Shown here piece by piece: positions 52,058 through 60,805 of a stretch of DNA of 64,000 nt (its first letter is position 1; the number at the start of each line of letters is the position of its first letter). Origin of the DNA: Cypionkella psychrotolerans. GTDB taxonomy: Bacteria > Pseudomonadota > Alphaproteobacteria > Rhodobacterales > Rhodobacteraceae. A program made the translations under genes and the position numbers. The stretch is from positions 124,001 through 188,000 of the forward strand of contig NZ_LGIC01000061.1 of assembly GCF_001294535.1 (NCBI RefSeq), given 5' to 3'. Below the pieces are notes generated by a model, which was not told where the DNA came from, did not search any database, and saw nothing but the letters and a program-made list of their open reading frames with translations.

Positions 52058-53494
52058 TCACTCTGCCGCAACCGAAGCCGGTTGGGCCAGATAGGCGAGG
52101 ATGGAGTCGGCGGCATCGCGGCCATCTCGGATGGCCCAGACGACGAGGCTCGCACCGCGCACGATGTCGCCTGCGGCGTAGACCCCGGGGAGAGAGGTGG
52201 CGTGGCTGTGGAAATCGGCTTTGATGGTGCCCCAGCGGGTGACGGCGAGGTCGGGGACGCCCCAGAGGGTTTGGATCGCTTCGGGTTCAAAGCCGAGGGC
52301 TTGTACCACCAGATCGGCGGACTCGATATAGTCGGCACCCTCGATCAGTTCGGGGGTTTGGCGGCCAGAGGAATCCGGTGAACCGAGGCGCATTTTCTGC
52401 ACCATCACGCCTTCGACGGTGGTGCCGCCGGTGAAGCCTTTCGGGGCGGAGAGCCAGACGAATTCGACGCCTTCTTCCTCGGCGTTTTGCGTTTCGCGCT
52501 GGCTACCCGGCATGTTGGCTTTGTCTCGGCGATAGAGGCACTTAACCGAGGTTGCGCCCTGACGGATGGCGGTGCGGACGCAATCCATCGCGGTGTCGCC
52601 GCCGCCGATCACGACGACGCGCTTGCCATCGGCGTTGAGTTCGCCGGAGTCGAATTCGGGCACATCGTCGCCGAAGCTTTTGCGGTTGGAGGCGGTGAGG
52701 TAATCGAGCGCGCGGACCACGCCTTTGGCACCGACGCCGGGGGCTTCGATGTCGCGGGCTTTGTAGACTCCGGTGGCGATCAGAATGGCATCGTGCTGGC
52801 CACGGATGGCGTCAAAGGACAGGTCTTCGCCGACTTTGCAGTTCAGAACGAAGGTGACGCCTGCGATTTCAAGCTGTTCGATGCGCTGCATGACCACGGG
52901 TTTTTCCAGTTTGAAACCGGGGATGCCGTAGGTGAGCAGGCCGCCTGCGCGGTCGTAGCGGTCGTAGACGGTGACTTGCACGCCTGCGCGGCGCAACACG
53001 TCGGCGGCGGCAAGGCCACCGGGGCCTGCGCCGATGATGCCGACGGATTCGGTGCGTTGGGTGCGGGCTTTGATCGGTTTGACCCAGCCCATTTCCCAGG
53101 CCTTGTCGGTGAGGTATTTCTCGACCGCGCCGATGGTGACGGTGCCGTGGCCGGATTGCTCAATGACGCAGTTGCCTTCGCAGAGGCGGTCTTGCGGGCA
53201 GATGCGGCCGCAGATTTCCGGGAAGGTGTTGGTGGCTTGGCTGAGTTCGTAGGCTTCCTCCAAGCGGCCCTCGGCGGTGAGGCGCAGCCAGTCGGGGATG
53301 TTGTTGTGCAGGGGGCAATGCGATTGGCAATAGGGCACACCGCATTGGCTGCACCGCGACGCCTGCTCGGCGGCTTTATCCACCGCGTATTGGCGATAGA
53401 TTTCATCGAAATCATGGCTGCGTAGGTCGGCATCGCGCTTGGGGGGCATCTCTTTGCCCAAAGTCACGAATTTCAGCATTTTCTGCCCGGCCAT
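52058..53494 (-). CDS. gltD: Glutamate synthase (NADPH) small subunit
   Basis: A 478-residue beta subunit that passes electrons from NADPH through FAD and two 4Fe-4S clusters to gltB. The N-terminal cluster domain shows RCSQCGVPYCQSHCPLHN (C48-C60) and CGRICPQDRLCEGNC. FAD binding is at VGIIGAGPGGLAAADVLRRA and NADPH binding at VVVIGGGDTAMDCVRTAI. It heads the operon, and the repeats upstream (53559-53652) may be its control region. Confidence 0.95.
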   Translation of the reverse strand: MAGQKMLKFVTLGKEMPPKRDADLRSHDFDEIYRQYAVDKAAEQASRCSQCGVPYCQSHCPLHNNIPDWLRLTAEGRLEEAYELSQATNTFPEICGRICPQDRLCEGNCVIEQSGHGTVTIGAVEKYLTDKAWEMGWVKPIKARTQRTESVGIIGAGPGGLAAADVLRRAGVQVTVYDRYDRAGGLLTYGIPGFKLEKPVVMQRIEQLEIAGVTFVLNCKVGEDLSFDAIRGQHDAILIATGVYKARDIEAPGVGAKGVVRALDYLTASNRKSFGDDVPEFDSGELNADGKRVVVIGGGDTAMDCVRTAIRQGATSVKCLYRRDKANMPGSQRETQNAEEEGVEFVWLSAPKGFTGGTTVEGVMVQKMRLGSPDSSGRQTPELIEGADYIESADLVVQALGFEPEAIQTLWGVPDLAVTRWGTIKADFHSHATSLPGVYAAGDIVRGASLVVWAIRDGRDAADSILAYLAQPASVAAE

Positions 53495-53558
53495 GATCTG
53501 CCCCTTAGGTGGAATTTCACTGTCGGGCGTTGATACTTTGGAACGGAGTTAAATAAAA

Positions 53559-53652
53559 GTCAGTACGGCTGACCTATGTTTGGGTTTTTTCGAGGACAGA
53601 TCAACAATTCTGACGAGTTAGGTAAAATTTAGGTCAGTGTGTAATACCTAAA
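53559..53652. promoter_or_regulatory. Repeat-rich control region upstream of gltD
   Basis: The 207-base gap before gltD holds GTCAG-TACGG-CTGAC (53559-53573). It also holds TTTAGGT at 53628-53634 with its inverted copy ACCTAAA at 53646-53652, and another TTAGGT at 53618-53623. The repeated TTAGGT/ACCTAA boxes look like a protein-binding array for nitrogen or amino acid control; the regulator is not known. Confidence 0.4.
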
Positions 53653-53701
53653 TGACAAGACAGGCCAATAAAGCAGGCAAATCGCACAGTGATTCGCTGG
53701 G

Positions 53702-54496
53702 TTAGCCGATCAATCCGGCGGCGGAGAGGGCCAGCAGCAAGCCGCCGAAGACGATGCGGTAGATCGCGAAAGCCGTGAAGCGGTGGCTGCGGATGTAGGT
53801 GAGCAGCCATTTCACCGCGACAAAGGCGGTGATGGTCGAGACCACGAAGGCAATGCCAAGCGAGCCCCAGTCGCCCTGCGCCGTGCCGTGGCGGAATTGG
53901 TTGAGAAGTTCGTAACCGCTGGCGGCATACATCGTCGGGATGCCGACCAGAAAAGCAAATTCGGTGGCGGCGGCGCGGTTTGAGGTGCCGAGCAGCATCG
54001 CGATGAAGATCGTCGCGGCTGAGCGCGAGGTGCCGGGGAAGACGCCAGCGACTACCTGTGCCAGACCGACAGCGATGGCGACGCGCAGGGTGATTTGGGC
54101 GTTGTCGGGCAGTTTTTCTGCGTAATGCTCGGCCAACAACATCCAGATGCCGCCAATCACCAAGGCCCAAGCGACGGGCTGAATGGTGGTGGGCAGTTCA
54201 AACCCGAGTTTCTTCACGATCAGGCCGAGGATGGCAGTGATCAGGAAGGCGATGGTCAGTTTGATCAGGTAATCGCGGTTTTCGGGGATCTTCCAATGCA
54301 GCAACAGATCGGTGATGCGCCGCCAGTAGATCAGCGTCACGGCGAGGATCGCACCGGCTTGGATGACGATGTTATAGGTGTCCGAGCGCGCACCGAGCCA
54401 ATGCTCGGCCAGCAATAGATGGCCGGTGCTGGAGATCGGCAAGAATTCGGTGATGCCTTCGATCAGGCCCAGCAGAACGTCGCTTAGATAGGTCAC
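53702..54496 (-). CDS. uppP: Undecaprenyl-diphosphate phosphatase
   Basis: A 264-residue inner-membrane enzyme of the BacA/UppP family that regenerates undecaprenyl phosphate for wall and polysaccharide synthesis. Both signature regions are present: GLIEGITEFLPISSTGHLLL near residue 10 and VFPGTSRSAATIF near residue 155, with about eight membrane helices. It stands upstream of gltD in the same direction but with a 207-base gap, so it is probably its own unit with the gene before it. Confidence 0.95.
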   Translation of the reverse strand: MTYLSDVLLGLIEGITEFLPISSTGHLLLAEHWLGARSDTYNIVIQAGAILAVTLIYWRRITDLLLHWKIPENRDYLIKLTIAFLITAILGLIVKKLGFELPTTIQPVAWALVIGGIWMLLAEHYAEKLPDNAQITLRVAIAVGLAQVVAGVFPGTSRSAATIFIAMLLGTSNRAAATEFAFLVGIPTMYAASGYELLNQFRHGTAQGDWGSLGIAFVVSTITAFVAVKWLLTYIRSHRFTAFAIYRIVFGGLLLALSAAGLIG

Positions 54497-54519
54497 GTCG
54501 CACCCGCTTGGTTAAGGCT

Positions 54520-55503
54520 TTAGGCTTTCTTGAGGTTCTTCGCCGATTCCTTGATCGCCGCGTATTGGCCCGAGGGGCGGTAGCGCCACAGGTATTCCGG
54601 GATCACCGACGCGTAATCGGTGGGGGTGATGCCCAGATCGGCGAGGGTTTTGGCACCGGGGGCGACCACGTTATCGCTGCGTAGGGAGGCTACTTGATCG
54701 CGGGTCAGGATCGAGTTGTGGAAGATGCCACCGGTGGCGAATGAGGCGAAATCCAGCAGATTGGCGGGGATGTTCGCGAGGAAGAACGGCAGGTTCAGCA
54801 CCAGACGGCGGCGGCGGATCACGGTGAGCATCTTGGCGATGATGGCGCGGAAGGTTTCCGCATCGGGGCCGCCGAGTTCATAGGTGCCATGCGCCTCGCC
54901 CTTGATGCCTTTGACGGCAGCTTGGGCGACGTCATCGACATAGACCGGCTGGAATTTGGTGTTGCCGCCGACCAAGGGCAGGATTGGCCCCAAGCGGGAC
55001 ATCGCGGCGAAGCGGTTGAAGAAGCCGTCTTCGTTGCCGAAAATCACCGAAGGGCGCAGGATCATTGCATTGGGGAAGGCGGCGAGCACGGCGGCTTCGC
55101 CCGCGCCCTTGGATTGGGCGTAGAGGCTGGCACCGTTCACATCGGCGCCGATTGCGGAGATGTGAACGAGGGCGGCGATTCCTTGCTGCGCGGCGAGGCG
55201 GGCGATGCGACCAGCGCCTTCGGTCTGCACGGCGGTGAAGTTGTTTTTACCGCCGCGATCAAAGGTGCCGACGCAGTTCACCACGGCATCGGAACCTGCC
55301 ATTGCGGCCAGCACGGATGCGTCGTCGCGGATGTTACAGAACACCGGGTCGACTTGGCCTGGGGTGCCGTAGGGCTTGACGAACAACGCCTCATTCGGGC
55401 GGCGGCAGGCGACGCGGACGCGCCAACCCTCTTTCGCCATCCGGCGCGCGATGTAGCGGCCGACAAAACCCGATCCGCCGTAGATCGTGACAAGTTTGCT
55501 CAT
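54520..55503 (-). CDS. NDUFA9-type NAD(P)-binding protein (complex I associated, SDR family)
   Basis: A 327-residue atypical short-chain dehydrogenase. The Rossmann motif [20 protein letters not shown] opens the protein, and the [34 protein letters not shown] and [19 protein letters not shown] segments are typical of the NDUFA9-like group. In mitochondria and some alphaproteobacteria this protein is an accessory subunit of complex I. The gene precedes uppP by 23 bases in the same direction, an order often seen in Rhodobacterales as far as I recall. Confidence 0.83.
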   Translation of the reverse strand: MSKLVTIYGGSGFVGRYIARRMAKEGWRVRVACRRPNEALFVKPYGTPGQVDPVFCNIRDDASVLAAMAGSDAVVNCVGTFDRGGKNNFTAVQTEGAGRIARLAAQQGIAALVHISAIGADVNGASLYAQSKGAGEAAVLAAFPNAMILRPSVIFGNEDGFFNRFAAMSRLGPILPLVGGNTKFQPVYVDDVAQAAVKGIKGEAHGTYELGGPDAETFRAIIAKMLTVIRRRRLVLNLPFFLANIPANLLDFASFATGGIFHNSILTRDQVASLRSDNVVAPGAKTLADLGITPTDYASVIPEYLWRYRPSGQYAAIKESAKNLKKA

Positions 55504-55657
55504 GCGAAACCCCTTTGGCCGTGCTTTGCGTTCCCGCCTGAATAATCCGACCGGGTGACAGCGGCAAGTCTATTCACCCTGACAGATTTTCCAGATTTTT
55601 CGTTTAGCCCCCGTTGACTCCCCCATGCGGCTTGGCTACATCGCCCCCACGACACTT

Positions 55658-55742
55658 GCCCTGGTGGCGGAATTGGTAGACGCGCTGGTTTCAGGTACCA
55701 GTGTTGCAAGACGTGGAGGTTCGAGTCCTCTCCTGGGCACCA
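55658..55742 (+). tRNA. tRNA-Leu (anticodon CAG)
   Basis: Class II tRNA of 85 bases with encoded CCA. Acceptor GCCCTGG pairs with CCTGGGC except for a T-T mismatch at the fifth pair. The D arm contains GGCGGAATTGGTAGACGC, the anticodon stem CTGGT/ACCAG encloses TTCAGGT with CAG at 55692-55694, a long variable arm follows, and the T arm is GGAGG-TTCGAGT-CCTCT. A terminator follows at once. Confidence 0.96.
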
Positions 55743-55750
55743 AAGTCCTA

Positions 55751-55794
55751 CAAGAAACCCCGCACCTTAACTGGTTGCGGGGTTTCTTGTTTTT
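55751..55794 (+). terminator. Rho-independent terminator of tRNA-Leu
   Basis: A 14-bp perfect stem CAAGAAACCCCGCA / TGCGGGGTTTCTTG with an 11-base loop, followed by TTTTT, nine bases after the CCA end. Confidence 0.95.
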
Positions 55795-55837
55795 CGGCTT
55801 TGGTGTGGGTTGGATTACTGCTCACTGGGAGGTGGAC

Positions 55838-56821
55838 ATGCTGCGTTGGGGAATTGCTGGGACGGGGTTCATCTCGGACACCATGGCGCGGGCCATTGCC
55901 AGCAGTGTGAAGTCAGAGATTGTTGCAGTGAGCGGGCAGGATGCAGGGCGGTTGGCGGGGTTTGCGGATCGGTTCGGGATTGCGGGGCGGCATCTGGACT
56001 ATGAGGAGATGCTGGCCGATCCGGGGGTGGATGCGGTTTACATCGGGCTGCCCAGCCATTTGCATCATCAGGCGGTGCGTGCAGCGGCGGCGCAGGGCAA
56101 GATGATCGTGTCGGAAAAGCCGCTGACCACGACGATGGTGGAGGCGGAGGCATTGGCGGAGGCGGTGCGGGCTGCGGATGTGTTCTTCGTCGAAGGGCTG
56201 ATGTATCTGCACCATCCGCTGATTGCGGCGATGGGCGAGATTATTGGCTCGGGCCGGCTGGGGGCTATACGGTCGGTGCGCGGGGCTTATGAGGCGGATA
56301 TTTGGCGGGTGGTCAATCCGAAGGGGCGCGGCACGATTTACAATCTGGGCTGCTATCCGGCGTCTTTGCTGCAGTATGTGATGCAGGTGGCTTATGGGCC
56401 TGAGGCGTTTGGCACGCGCCAAGCCAGTGGCTTTGGCAATCTCGGCGCGGATGGCATGATCTGCGATGCGGCGCTGACGGTGCGGTTTGACAATGGGGTA
56501 TTGGCCTCCATTCAGGCCAGCGACAGCTATGGCATGGCGTTTGAATTTGCGATCAGTGGTGAGAAGGGGGTGTTGTGCTGCAAGACCAACCCGTGGTTGC
56601 CGGGGGCGTGCGAGAATATCTTACAGGTGCAACCGCATGACGGTGCGGTTGAGGAGATTGTGGTCAGCACTGGGCTGGATGCGTTTCAGCATCAGGTGGT
56701 TTGTGTGGAAAACGCGCATCGCATGGGGCTGAAGCAGGCCAGCCGCCCTGCCCCGTTGTTGGCGGATTCGCTGGAGGTCATGGCGATGCTGACCACTTGG
56801 GAGGCGGATTGTTTGGCGTGA
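55838..56821 (+). CDS. Gfo/Idh/MocA family oxidoreductase
   Basis: A 327-residue NAD(P)-dependent dehydrogenase of sugar or diol type. The N-terminal Rossmann fold (WGIAGTGFISDTMARAI) and the EKPLTTTMVEAEAL motif with the conserved Lys (about residue 94) are clear. The C-terminal alpha/beta domain has LGCYPASLLQYVM with the region that carries the catalytic residues in this family. GGGAGG before the ATG at 55838 sets the start, although the frame is open back through the tRNA. Substrate unknown. Confidence 0.87.
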   Translation: MLRWGIAGTGFISDTMARAIASSVKSEIVAVSGQDAGRLAGFADRFGIAGRHLDYEEMLADPGVDAVYIGLPSHLHHQAVRAAAAQGKMIVSEKPLTTTMVEAEALAEAVRAADVFFVEGLMYLHHPLIAAMGEIIGSGRLGAIRSVRGAYEADIWRVVNPKGRGTIYNLGCYPASLLQYVMQVAYGPEAFGTRQASGFGNLGADGMICDAALTVRFDNGVLASIQASDSYGMAFEFAISGEKGVLCCKTNPWLPGACENILQVQPHDGAVEEIVVSTGLDAFQHQVVCVENAHRMGLKQASRPAPLLADSLEVMAMLTTWEADCLA

Positions 56822-56837
56822 GGTCAGGGTTGCTCAC

Positions 56838-58241
56838 CTAGACCACAGCGATATCGACAGCCAGACGCGCGACCTGTTCGCGGATGTCAGGGATGGCGGT
56901 GATCTCCCAAAACGCCGCGCGTGAGGCGGGGCCAATGACATGGATGCGCGGGCTGACCGTGTTGTCTTGGCGGATCAGGCGGCAGCGCTCATCTACCTCT
57001 AGCCCGATCCGCAGCGGGTCAACGCGGGCGGCTTTTTGTGCCAGCAGGCTTTGCACAAGCGGGGTTGCGTTTGTTTCAGGATCGCGGCGGATGCCACGGC
57101 AATCGATGATGCGGGATGCGGTGATCGCGTCGCGGTGTTTGCTGCCGTAGGGGCGGATATAGGCGAAGAACCCGCCCTCGGGGCGGACCACGGCTTCTTG
57201 GAAGGCGGCTTTGCGGATGGTGAGTTGGCCGCCCAGAATGGCTTGGTGCAAGGCGGCCTGCGATTGCGGCGGGATGCGGTGGCGGTGGACATCCCACCAG
57301 GTCGCGGCATGGCGCAGGAAGCGGGCACGCTCGGGCACGGGCAGGCCGCGCCACAAGGTCGCGACATGCGGGCGGATGCCATCAACGGCATCGCGCCATG
57401 TGCCGCCTTGTGCCACAGCGGCGCGGGCCAGACCGCGCGCCCATGCCAGCAGGGCTGAGGCTGTGGCACCGCGCGGCAGGTGTTTGCTGTCGAGGTGCAT
57501 CGGTTTGGTGGCGGTGTGATCGCGCGGCAACAGGCCCCGCCGCGACAGCGACAGGATCGGCCCGGTATGGCCCGAGCGCAGGATGGTCAGCACCTGATCC
57601 ACCATCGACAGGCCCGAGCCGATGATGATGATGCGCGACTGCGGCGGTGGCGGTTCTTGCGGAGTCCAACCATCGGTCAGCGGCCATTCGCGGGCTTGGT
57701 CAGGGATGACATGGCCGGTCGCCAGCACGGCGCGGTCGGCTTGCAGGGCTTGGCCATCGGCAAGGTGGAGGGTGACGCCAGAGTCGGTTTCGGTCAGGTC
57801 GGTGACGTCTTGATAAATTCGGGTCAGGCGCGGGTCGGCGTCCCATTCGGCCAGAAGTGCGCCGAGATAGGTGCCATAGGTGGCGCGGCTGACGAAACCC
57901 TGATCATTGACCGTGGTGTCTTGGTAGCGTTGCAGCCATGCGTGAAAATGCTGTGGGTCTTCGGGGAAACCGCTCATGTTATGGACGCGGGTGTTCAAGA
58001 GGTGTTCAGGGTCGATCGTGCTATAGGCGACACCTGTGCCCATCGCGCCCGAGCGTTCAATCAGCGTAACGAGGGCGGTGTTGGGTTGGCGCAGCAGATG
58101 CACTGCCATCAGCACGCCGCTGGCCCCGCCACCAATGATGGCGACATGCGCGCCTTTTGGCGGGCCAGAGGATAGGTTGGCCGACGTTCTGATCGCCGAG
58201 GCGCTGTTGGCGGGGATCGGGGGGATGAACAGATCGTTCAT
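56838..58241 (-). CDS. FAD/NAD(P)-binding protein (COG4529-like)
   Basis: A 467-residue flavoprotein. FAD binding is at VAIIGGGASGVLMAVHLL (about residue 33), and the second dinucleotide motif is IIIIGSGLSMVDQVLTIL (about residue 205). The stretch GTGVAYSTIDPEHLLNTRVH is typical of the COG4529 group of uncharacterised oxidoreductases, often N-hydroxylase-like. Its start overlaps the stop of a 50-residue membrane protein gene (ATGA), and both follow an alpha/beta-hydrolase gene. No function is established for this group. Confidence 0.8.
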   Translation of the reverse strand: MNDLFIPPIPANSASAIRTSANLSSGPPKGAHVAIIGGGASGVLMAVHLLRQPNTALVTLIERSGAMGTGVAYSTIDPEHLLNTRVHNMSGFPEDPQHFHAWLQRYQDTTVNDQGFVSRATYGTYLGALLAEWDADPRLTRIYQDVTDLTETDSGVTLHLADGQALQADRAVLATGHVIPDQAREWPLTDGWTPQEPPPPQSRIIIIGSGLSMVDQVLTILRSGHTGPILSLSRRGLLPRDHTATKPMHLDSKHLPRGATASALLAWARGLARAAVAQGGTWRDAVDGIRPHVATLWRGLPVPERARFLRHAATWWDVHRHRIPPQSQAALHQAILGGQLTIRKAAFQEAVVRPEGGFFAYIRPYGSKHRDAITASRIIDCRGIRRDPETNATPLVQSLLAQKAARVDPLRIGLEVDERCRLIRQDNTVSPRIHVIGPASRAAFWEITAIPDIREQVARLAVDIAVV

Positions 58242-58390
58242 AGCAGGCCTATGGTGATCAGGCTGAGGATGGTGATCGTCAGCAGGGCGGACGCAGCCCA
58301 GAGATGGCTGGGCGTGGGCGCCGGGGGAGTGTCGATGCCTTGGGTGGCAAGGTAAGCCTCAAGACCGGGATCATAACCGCAGTAGAACAT
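58238..58390 (-). CDS. Small membrane protein, 50 residues
   Basis: A short protein starting MFYCGYDPGLEAYLATQGID, with a Pro-rich turn and one C-terminal membrane helix (about residues 31-50, WAASALLTITILSLITIGLL). ATAGGAGAC stands before its ATG and the stop overlaps the start of the FAD protein gene by ATGA, which is strong evidence that it is translated. It may anchor or regulate the FAD protein. Confidence 0.7.
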   Translation of the reverse strand: MFYCGYDPGLEAYLATQGIDTPPAPTPSHLWAASALLTITILSLITIGLL

Positions 58391-58400
58391 CGGATGTCTC

Positions 58401-58982
58401 CTATCGTTGGGGGGAAAAGGCGCGGGCGGCGTGGGGGGCGGGGAACTGCGAGAGGGGGCTGGATTGCAACAACAGATCGTCGCGCAGTTGCTTGCCTGCG
58501 GGCCAAGGGCCGAAGCCTGAGGCGACGTTGATATGACCCGCATAGCCGAGATCGATCAGATCAGCTTGCCATAGGTTGGCCAGATTGCGGGCGCGTTGGA
58601 ACGGCATCCATGGGTCATTGCGGCTGGCAACGACAGTGGCGGGGATGTGCAGCGGCGCTTCGCGGAGCGGGGCGAAGTTTTGGATGCGCGGCTGGCCCGC
58701 AGGTTCAGCGGGCGCGACCAGCAGGGCCGCGCGCACGTTCAGTTGCGGCCAAGCGGTGAGCACGCGGGTGATCAGCACAGCGCCGAGGCTGTGGCCAACA
58801 AGCACCGCGCCGGGGTGGCGCAGGATGCTGCCTGCCAGTTCAGATTCCCACCGCGTTGGATCGGGACGGGTAGGGTCCGACAGGTCCACCATCAGTGCGT
58901 GGCTGTCGGTTGCAGCCCACCATTGTTGCCAATGCGGTGCTGCGGAACCATCCAGACCGGGAACCAGAAGCGTTTTCAGCAT
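58401..58982 (-). CDS. RBBP9/YdeN family alpha/beta hydrolase
   Basis: A 193-residue serine hydrolase. The opening LLVPGLDGSAAPHWQQWW is the mark of the RBBP9/YdeN family. The catalytic Ser is in VLVGHSLGAVL (about residue 65), the Asp in VVASRNDPWMP and the His in LGYAGHINVASG. Substrates of the family are not well known. It is the first gene of a three-gene unit with the small membrane protein and the FAD protein. Confidence 0.88.
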   Translation of the reverse strand: MLKTLLVPGLDGSAAPHWQQWWAATDSHALMVDLSDPTRPDPTRWESELAGSILRHPGAVLVGHSLGAVLITRVLTAWPQLNVRAALLVAPAEPAGQPRIQNFAPLREAPLHIPATVVASRNDPWMPFQRARNLANLWQADLIDLGYAGHINVASGFGPWPAGKQLRDDLLLQSSPLSQFPAPHAARAFSPQR

Positions 58983-59135
58983 AGCGGCCTCGCTGTGTTG
59001 CTTCTGATTACTCTATCAAATTAATCGTGATTTATTTTTCCAAAGATCGCGGGGGTGGGGGAAGTTTCTTCTGCGCAGGCGGGCCGTCGCGGCAGAGCTG
59101 CGTTTGGGCTGATTCTATCGGCTGTGGCTTGGCGT

Positions 59136-59789
59136 TCAGTCGAGACCGAAGATGCTGCTGACAGGATCGCCGGCGGCGAGGCGGCGGGTCCAGTCGGCCT
59201 CCAGCAGAAGTTTGGCTTCGGCGGCCTCGATCAGATCGGCGAGGCGGCTGATGGGCAAGGCGACAAGACCATCATCGTCGCCAAGGATCAGATCGCCGGG
59301 TTGCACCACGCAGCCGCCGAAGCTGACGGCGACATTGATCGCGCCATGTTCTGCGCCAGTCGGGCCGCGTGGGGTGATGGAGCGGCTGTAGACGGCGAAG
59401 TTCTCAAGGGTCGCGAGGGTGGCGGTGTCCCGGATCGCGCCGTCGCAGAGGATGCCTGCGGCACCCTGGGTATGAAGTTGGCCGCCCAGCACATCACCGA
59501 TCATCGCGTTGGCGGCATGACCTGCAGCGGCAATCACCAAGACCTGACCGGGGCCAGTCTGGCCGATGGCGTGTAGCACTGCGCCGAAATCGGGGGCGAT
59601 GCAGTGGACGGTGACGGCCCTTGCGCAGAGGCGTGGCTGTTGGCCTGCCGGGCGGAGGGGGCGGATTGCGGGGCTGATTTGCTGGGTGGGGGCCAGATCG
59701 ACTGCGACGGCGACGGGGATGCGCTGCCAGCGCGCGAGCAGGTCGGCGGGTAGAGGGTCGAGCGTCGGATTGGCTTGAGTCACTGGCAT
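59136..59789 (-). CDS. RraA family protein (HMG aldolase / oxaloacetate decarboxylase type)
   Basis: A 217-residue protein with the RraA fold: MIGDVLGGQLHTQGAAGILC, DGAIRDTATLATL with the Arg-Asp pair that binds substrate and metal, and FGGCVVQPGDLILGDDDGLV. Members are aldolases or decarboxylases of 4-hydroxy-4-methyl-2-oxoglutarate and related acids; RraA proper inhibits RNase E. The intact GDVLGG and DGAIRD motifs favour an enzyme. It is the third gene after an aminotransferase and a cyclase-family gene, so it may share a catabolic route with them. Confidence 0.83.
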   Translation of the reverse strand: MPVTQANPTLDPLPADLLARWQRIPVAVAVDLAPTQQISPAIRPLRPAGQQPRLCARAVTVHCIAPDFGAVLHAIGQTGPGQVLVIAAAGHAANAMIGDVLGGQLHTQGAAGILCDGAIRDTATLATLENFAVYSRSITPRGPTGAEHGAINVAVSFGGCVVQPGDLILGDDDGLVALPISRLADLIEAAEAKLLLEADWTRRLAAGDPVSSIFGLD

Positions 59790-59810
59790 GGGATGTCCTT
59801 TGGTCTGGAA

Positions 59811-59837
59811 AGCCAGCCGCCAATAAGGCGGCCGGCT
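59811..59837 (-). terminator. Hairpin between cyclase-family and rraA-type genes
   Basis: AGCCAGCCGCC and GGCGGCCGGCT form an 11-bp stem with one mismatch around AATAA, eight bases after the cyclase-family stop. Only TTT follows on the minus strand, so it may reduce rather than stop transcription into the rraA-type gene. Confidence 0.4.
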
Positions 59838-59844
59838 CTAGGGG

Positions 59845-60777
59845 TTATTGCCGCACGCGCATTCCCAGGTTCTCATCGAAAGCGAGCGGTTTGTCGGATT
59901 TTGGCAGTGGCGCTTCGGCGACTTCGCCGACCGAAACGCCATATTGCCAATCCGGCGGGCAGATCGCGATATAGCGGGCATAGCCACCCAAACCTCCACC
60001 GAATTTCGGAAAGCCGATGGCGACCAAAGCACCAACAGGGGGCACCTTATCAAGGTTCGCTACGCCCTCGGCTTGGGCGAAGCCATTGTGCATCAACCAG
60101 TATTCGCCTTCGAGCGTGGGGGTGGCATCGGTGTCTAATGGCTCGTGACCATGGAACAGGATGTGACGTTCCAGATGCAGGAACTTCAGCGCATCAAGAC
60201 TGACACCGGGGAATGGCGTGCGTTTGGCGAGATCGGGGTTTGGCCAGTCTTTCGACCAACCCGAGCGCACGAACACCACAGAGCCTTCGGGGATTTGGCC
60301 ATACTCGGCCTCAAATGCCGTGATATCCGAGACTTGCAGCGCGTAGCCGTAGTCTTTTTGCACTTGGGGTTCGATATTGATCACCACCAGCGGGCGGATG
60401 GTGTAGGTGGCGGGCAATTCGTCAATCGCGGGATATTCCGGGGCCCAATGCGCGGGCGGGTCCAGTTGGGTGCCGAGTTGGTCGGTTTGCAGGGTGTAAT
60501 TCGTCGCCTCAAAGCCATGGGCGGCATAGGTGAAGACATCGCCCTTTTTGGCATAGCCTTCGATGTCGGCCCCGGCCTTGGCGGGCGCGAAGGTGGAATT
60601 GCCAAAGCCGATCCAGACCGGAATATTGGGGGTGATCGTATGGGTCAGATCGACGTATTTCGCGGATTTGAAGGTGTCATTGTAGACCTTCCACAGGCCG
60701 GGGTCTTCGGCGTGGGCGGCGGTGCCCAGCGCCAATGCAAGCAGCGGGGCGAGCGGCAGAAACGTCTTCAGGTGCAT
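59845..60777 (-). CDS. Exported cyclase-family (PF04199) hydrolase
   Basis: A 310-residue protein with a signal peptide (LALALGTAAHAEDPG). It belongs to the cyclase family, which includes kynurenine formamidase and isatin hydrolase: YVDLTHTITPNIPVW at the start, QLGTQLDPPAHWAP for the metal site and VVFVRSGWSKDW further on. The classical metal motif HxGTHxDxPxH has Gln at both leading His positions here. The ATG at 60777 follows AAAGGGA by six bases; an ATG five codons upstream has no ribosome site. It stands between an aminotransferase and an RraA-type gene. A ring-opening or amide hydrolase role in the periplasm is inference. Confidence 0.8.
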   Translation of the reverse strand: MHLKTFLPLAPLLALALGTAAHAEDPGLWKVYNDTFKSAKYVDLTHTITPNIPVWIGFGNSTFAPAKAGADIEGYAKKGDVFTYAAHGFEATNYTLQTDQLGTQLDPPAHWAPEYPAIDELPATYTIRPLVVINIEPQVQKDYGYALQVSDITAFEAEYGQIPEGSVVFVRSGWSKDWPNPDLAKRTPFPGVSLDALKFLHLERHILFHGHEPLDTDATPTLEGEYWLMHNGFAQAEGVANLDKVPPVGALVAIGFPKFGGGLGGYARYIAICPPDWQYGVSVGEVAEAPLPKSDKPLAFDENLGMRVRQ

Positions 60778-60805
60778 GGCAGTCCCTTTCATGTTTCAGG
60801 TTTTG

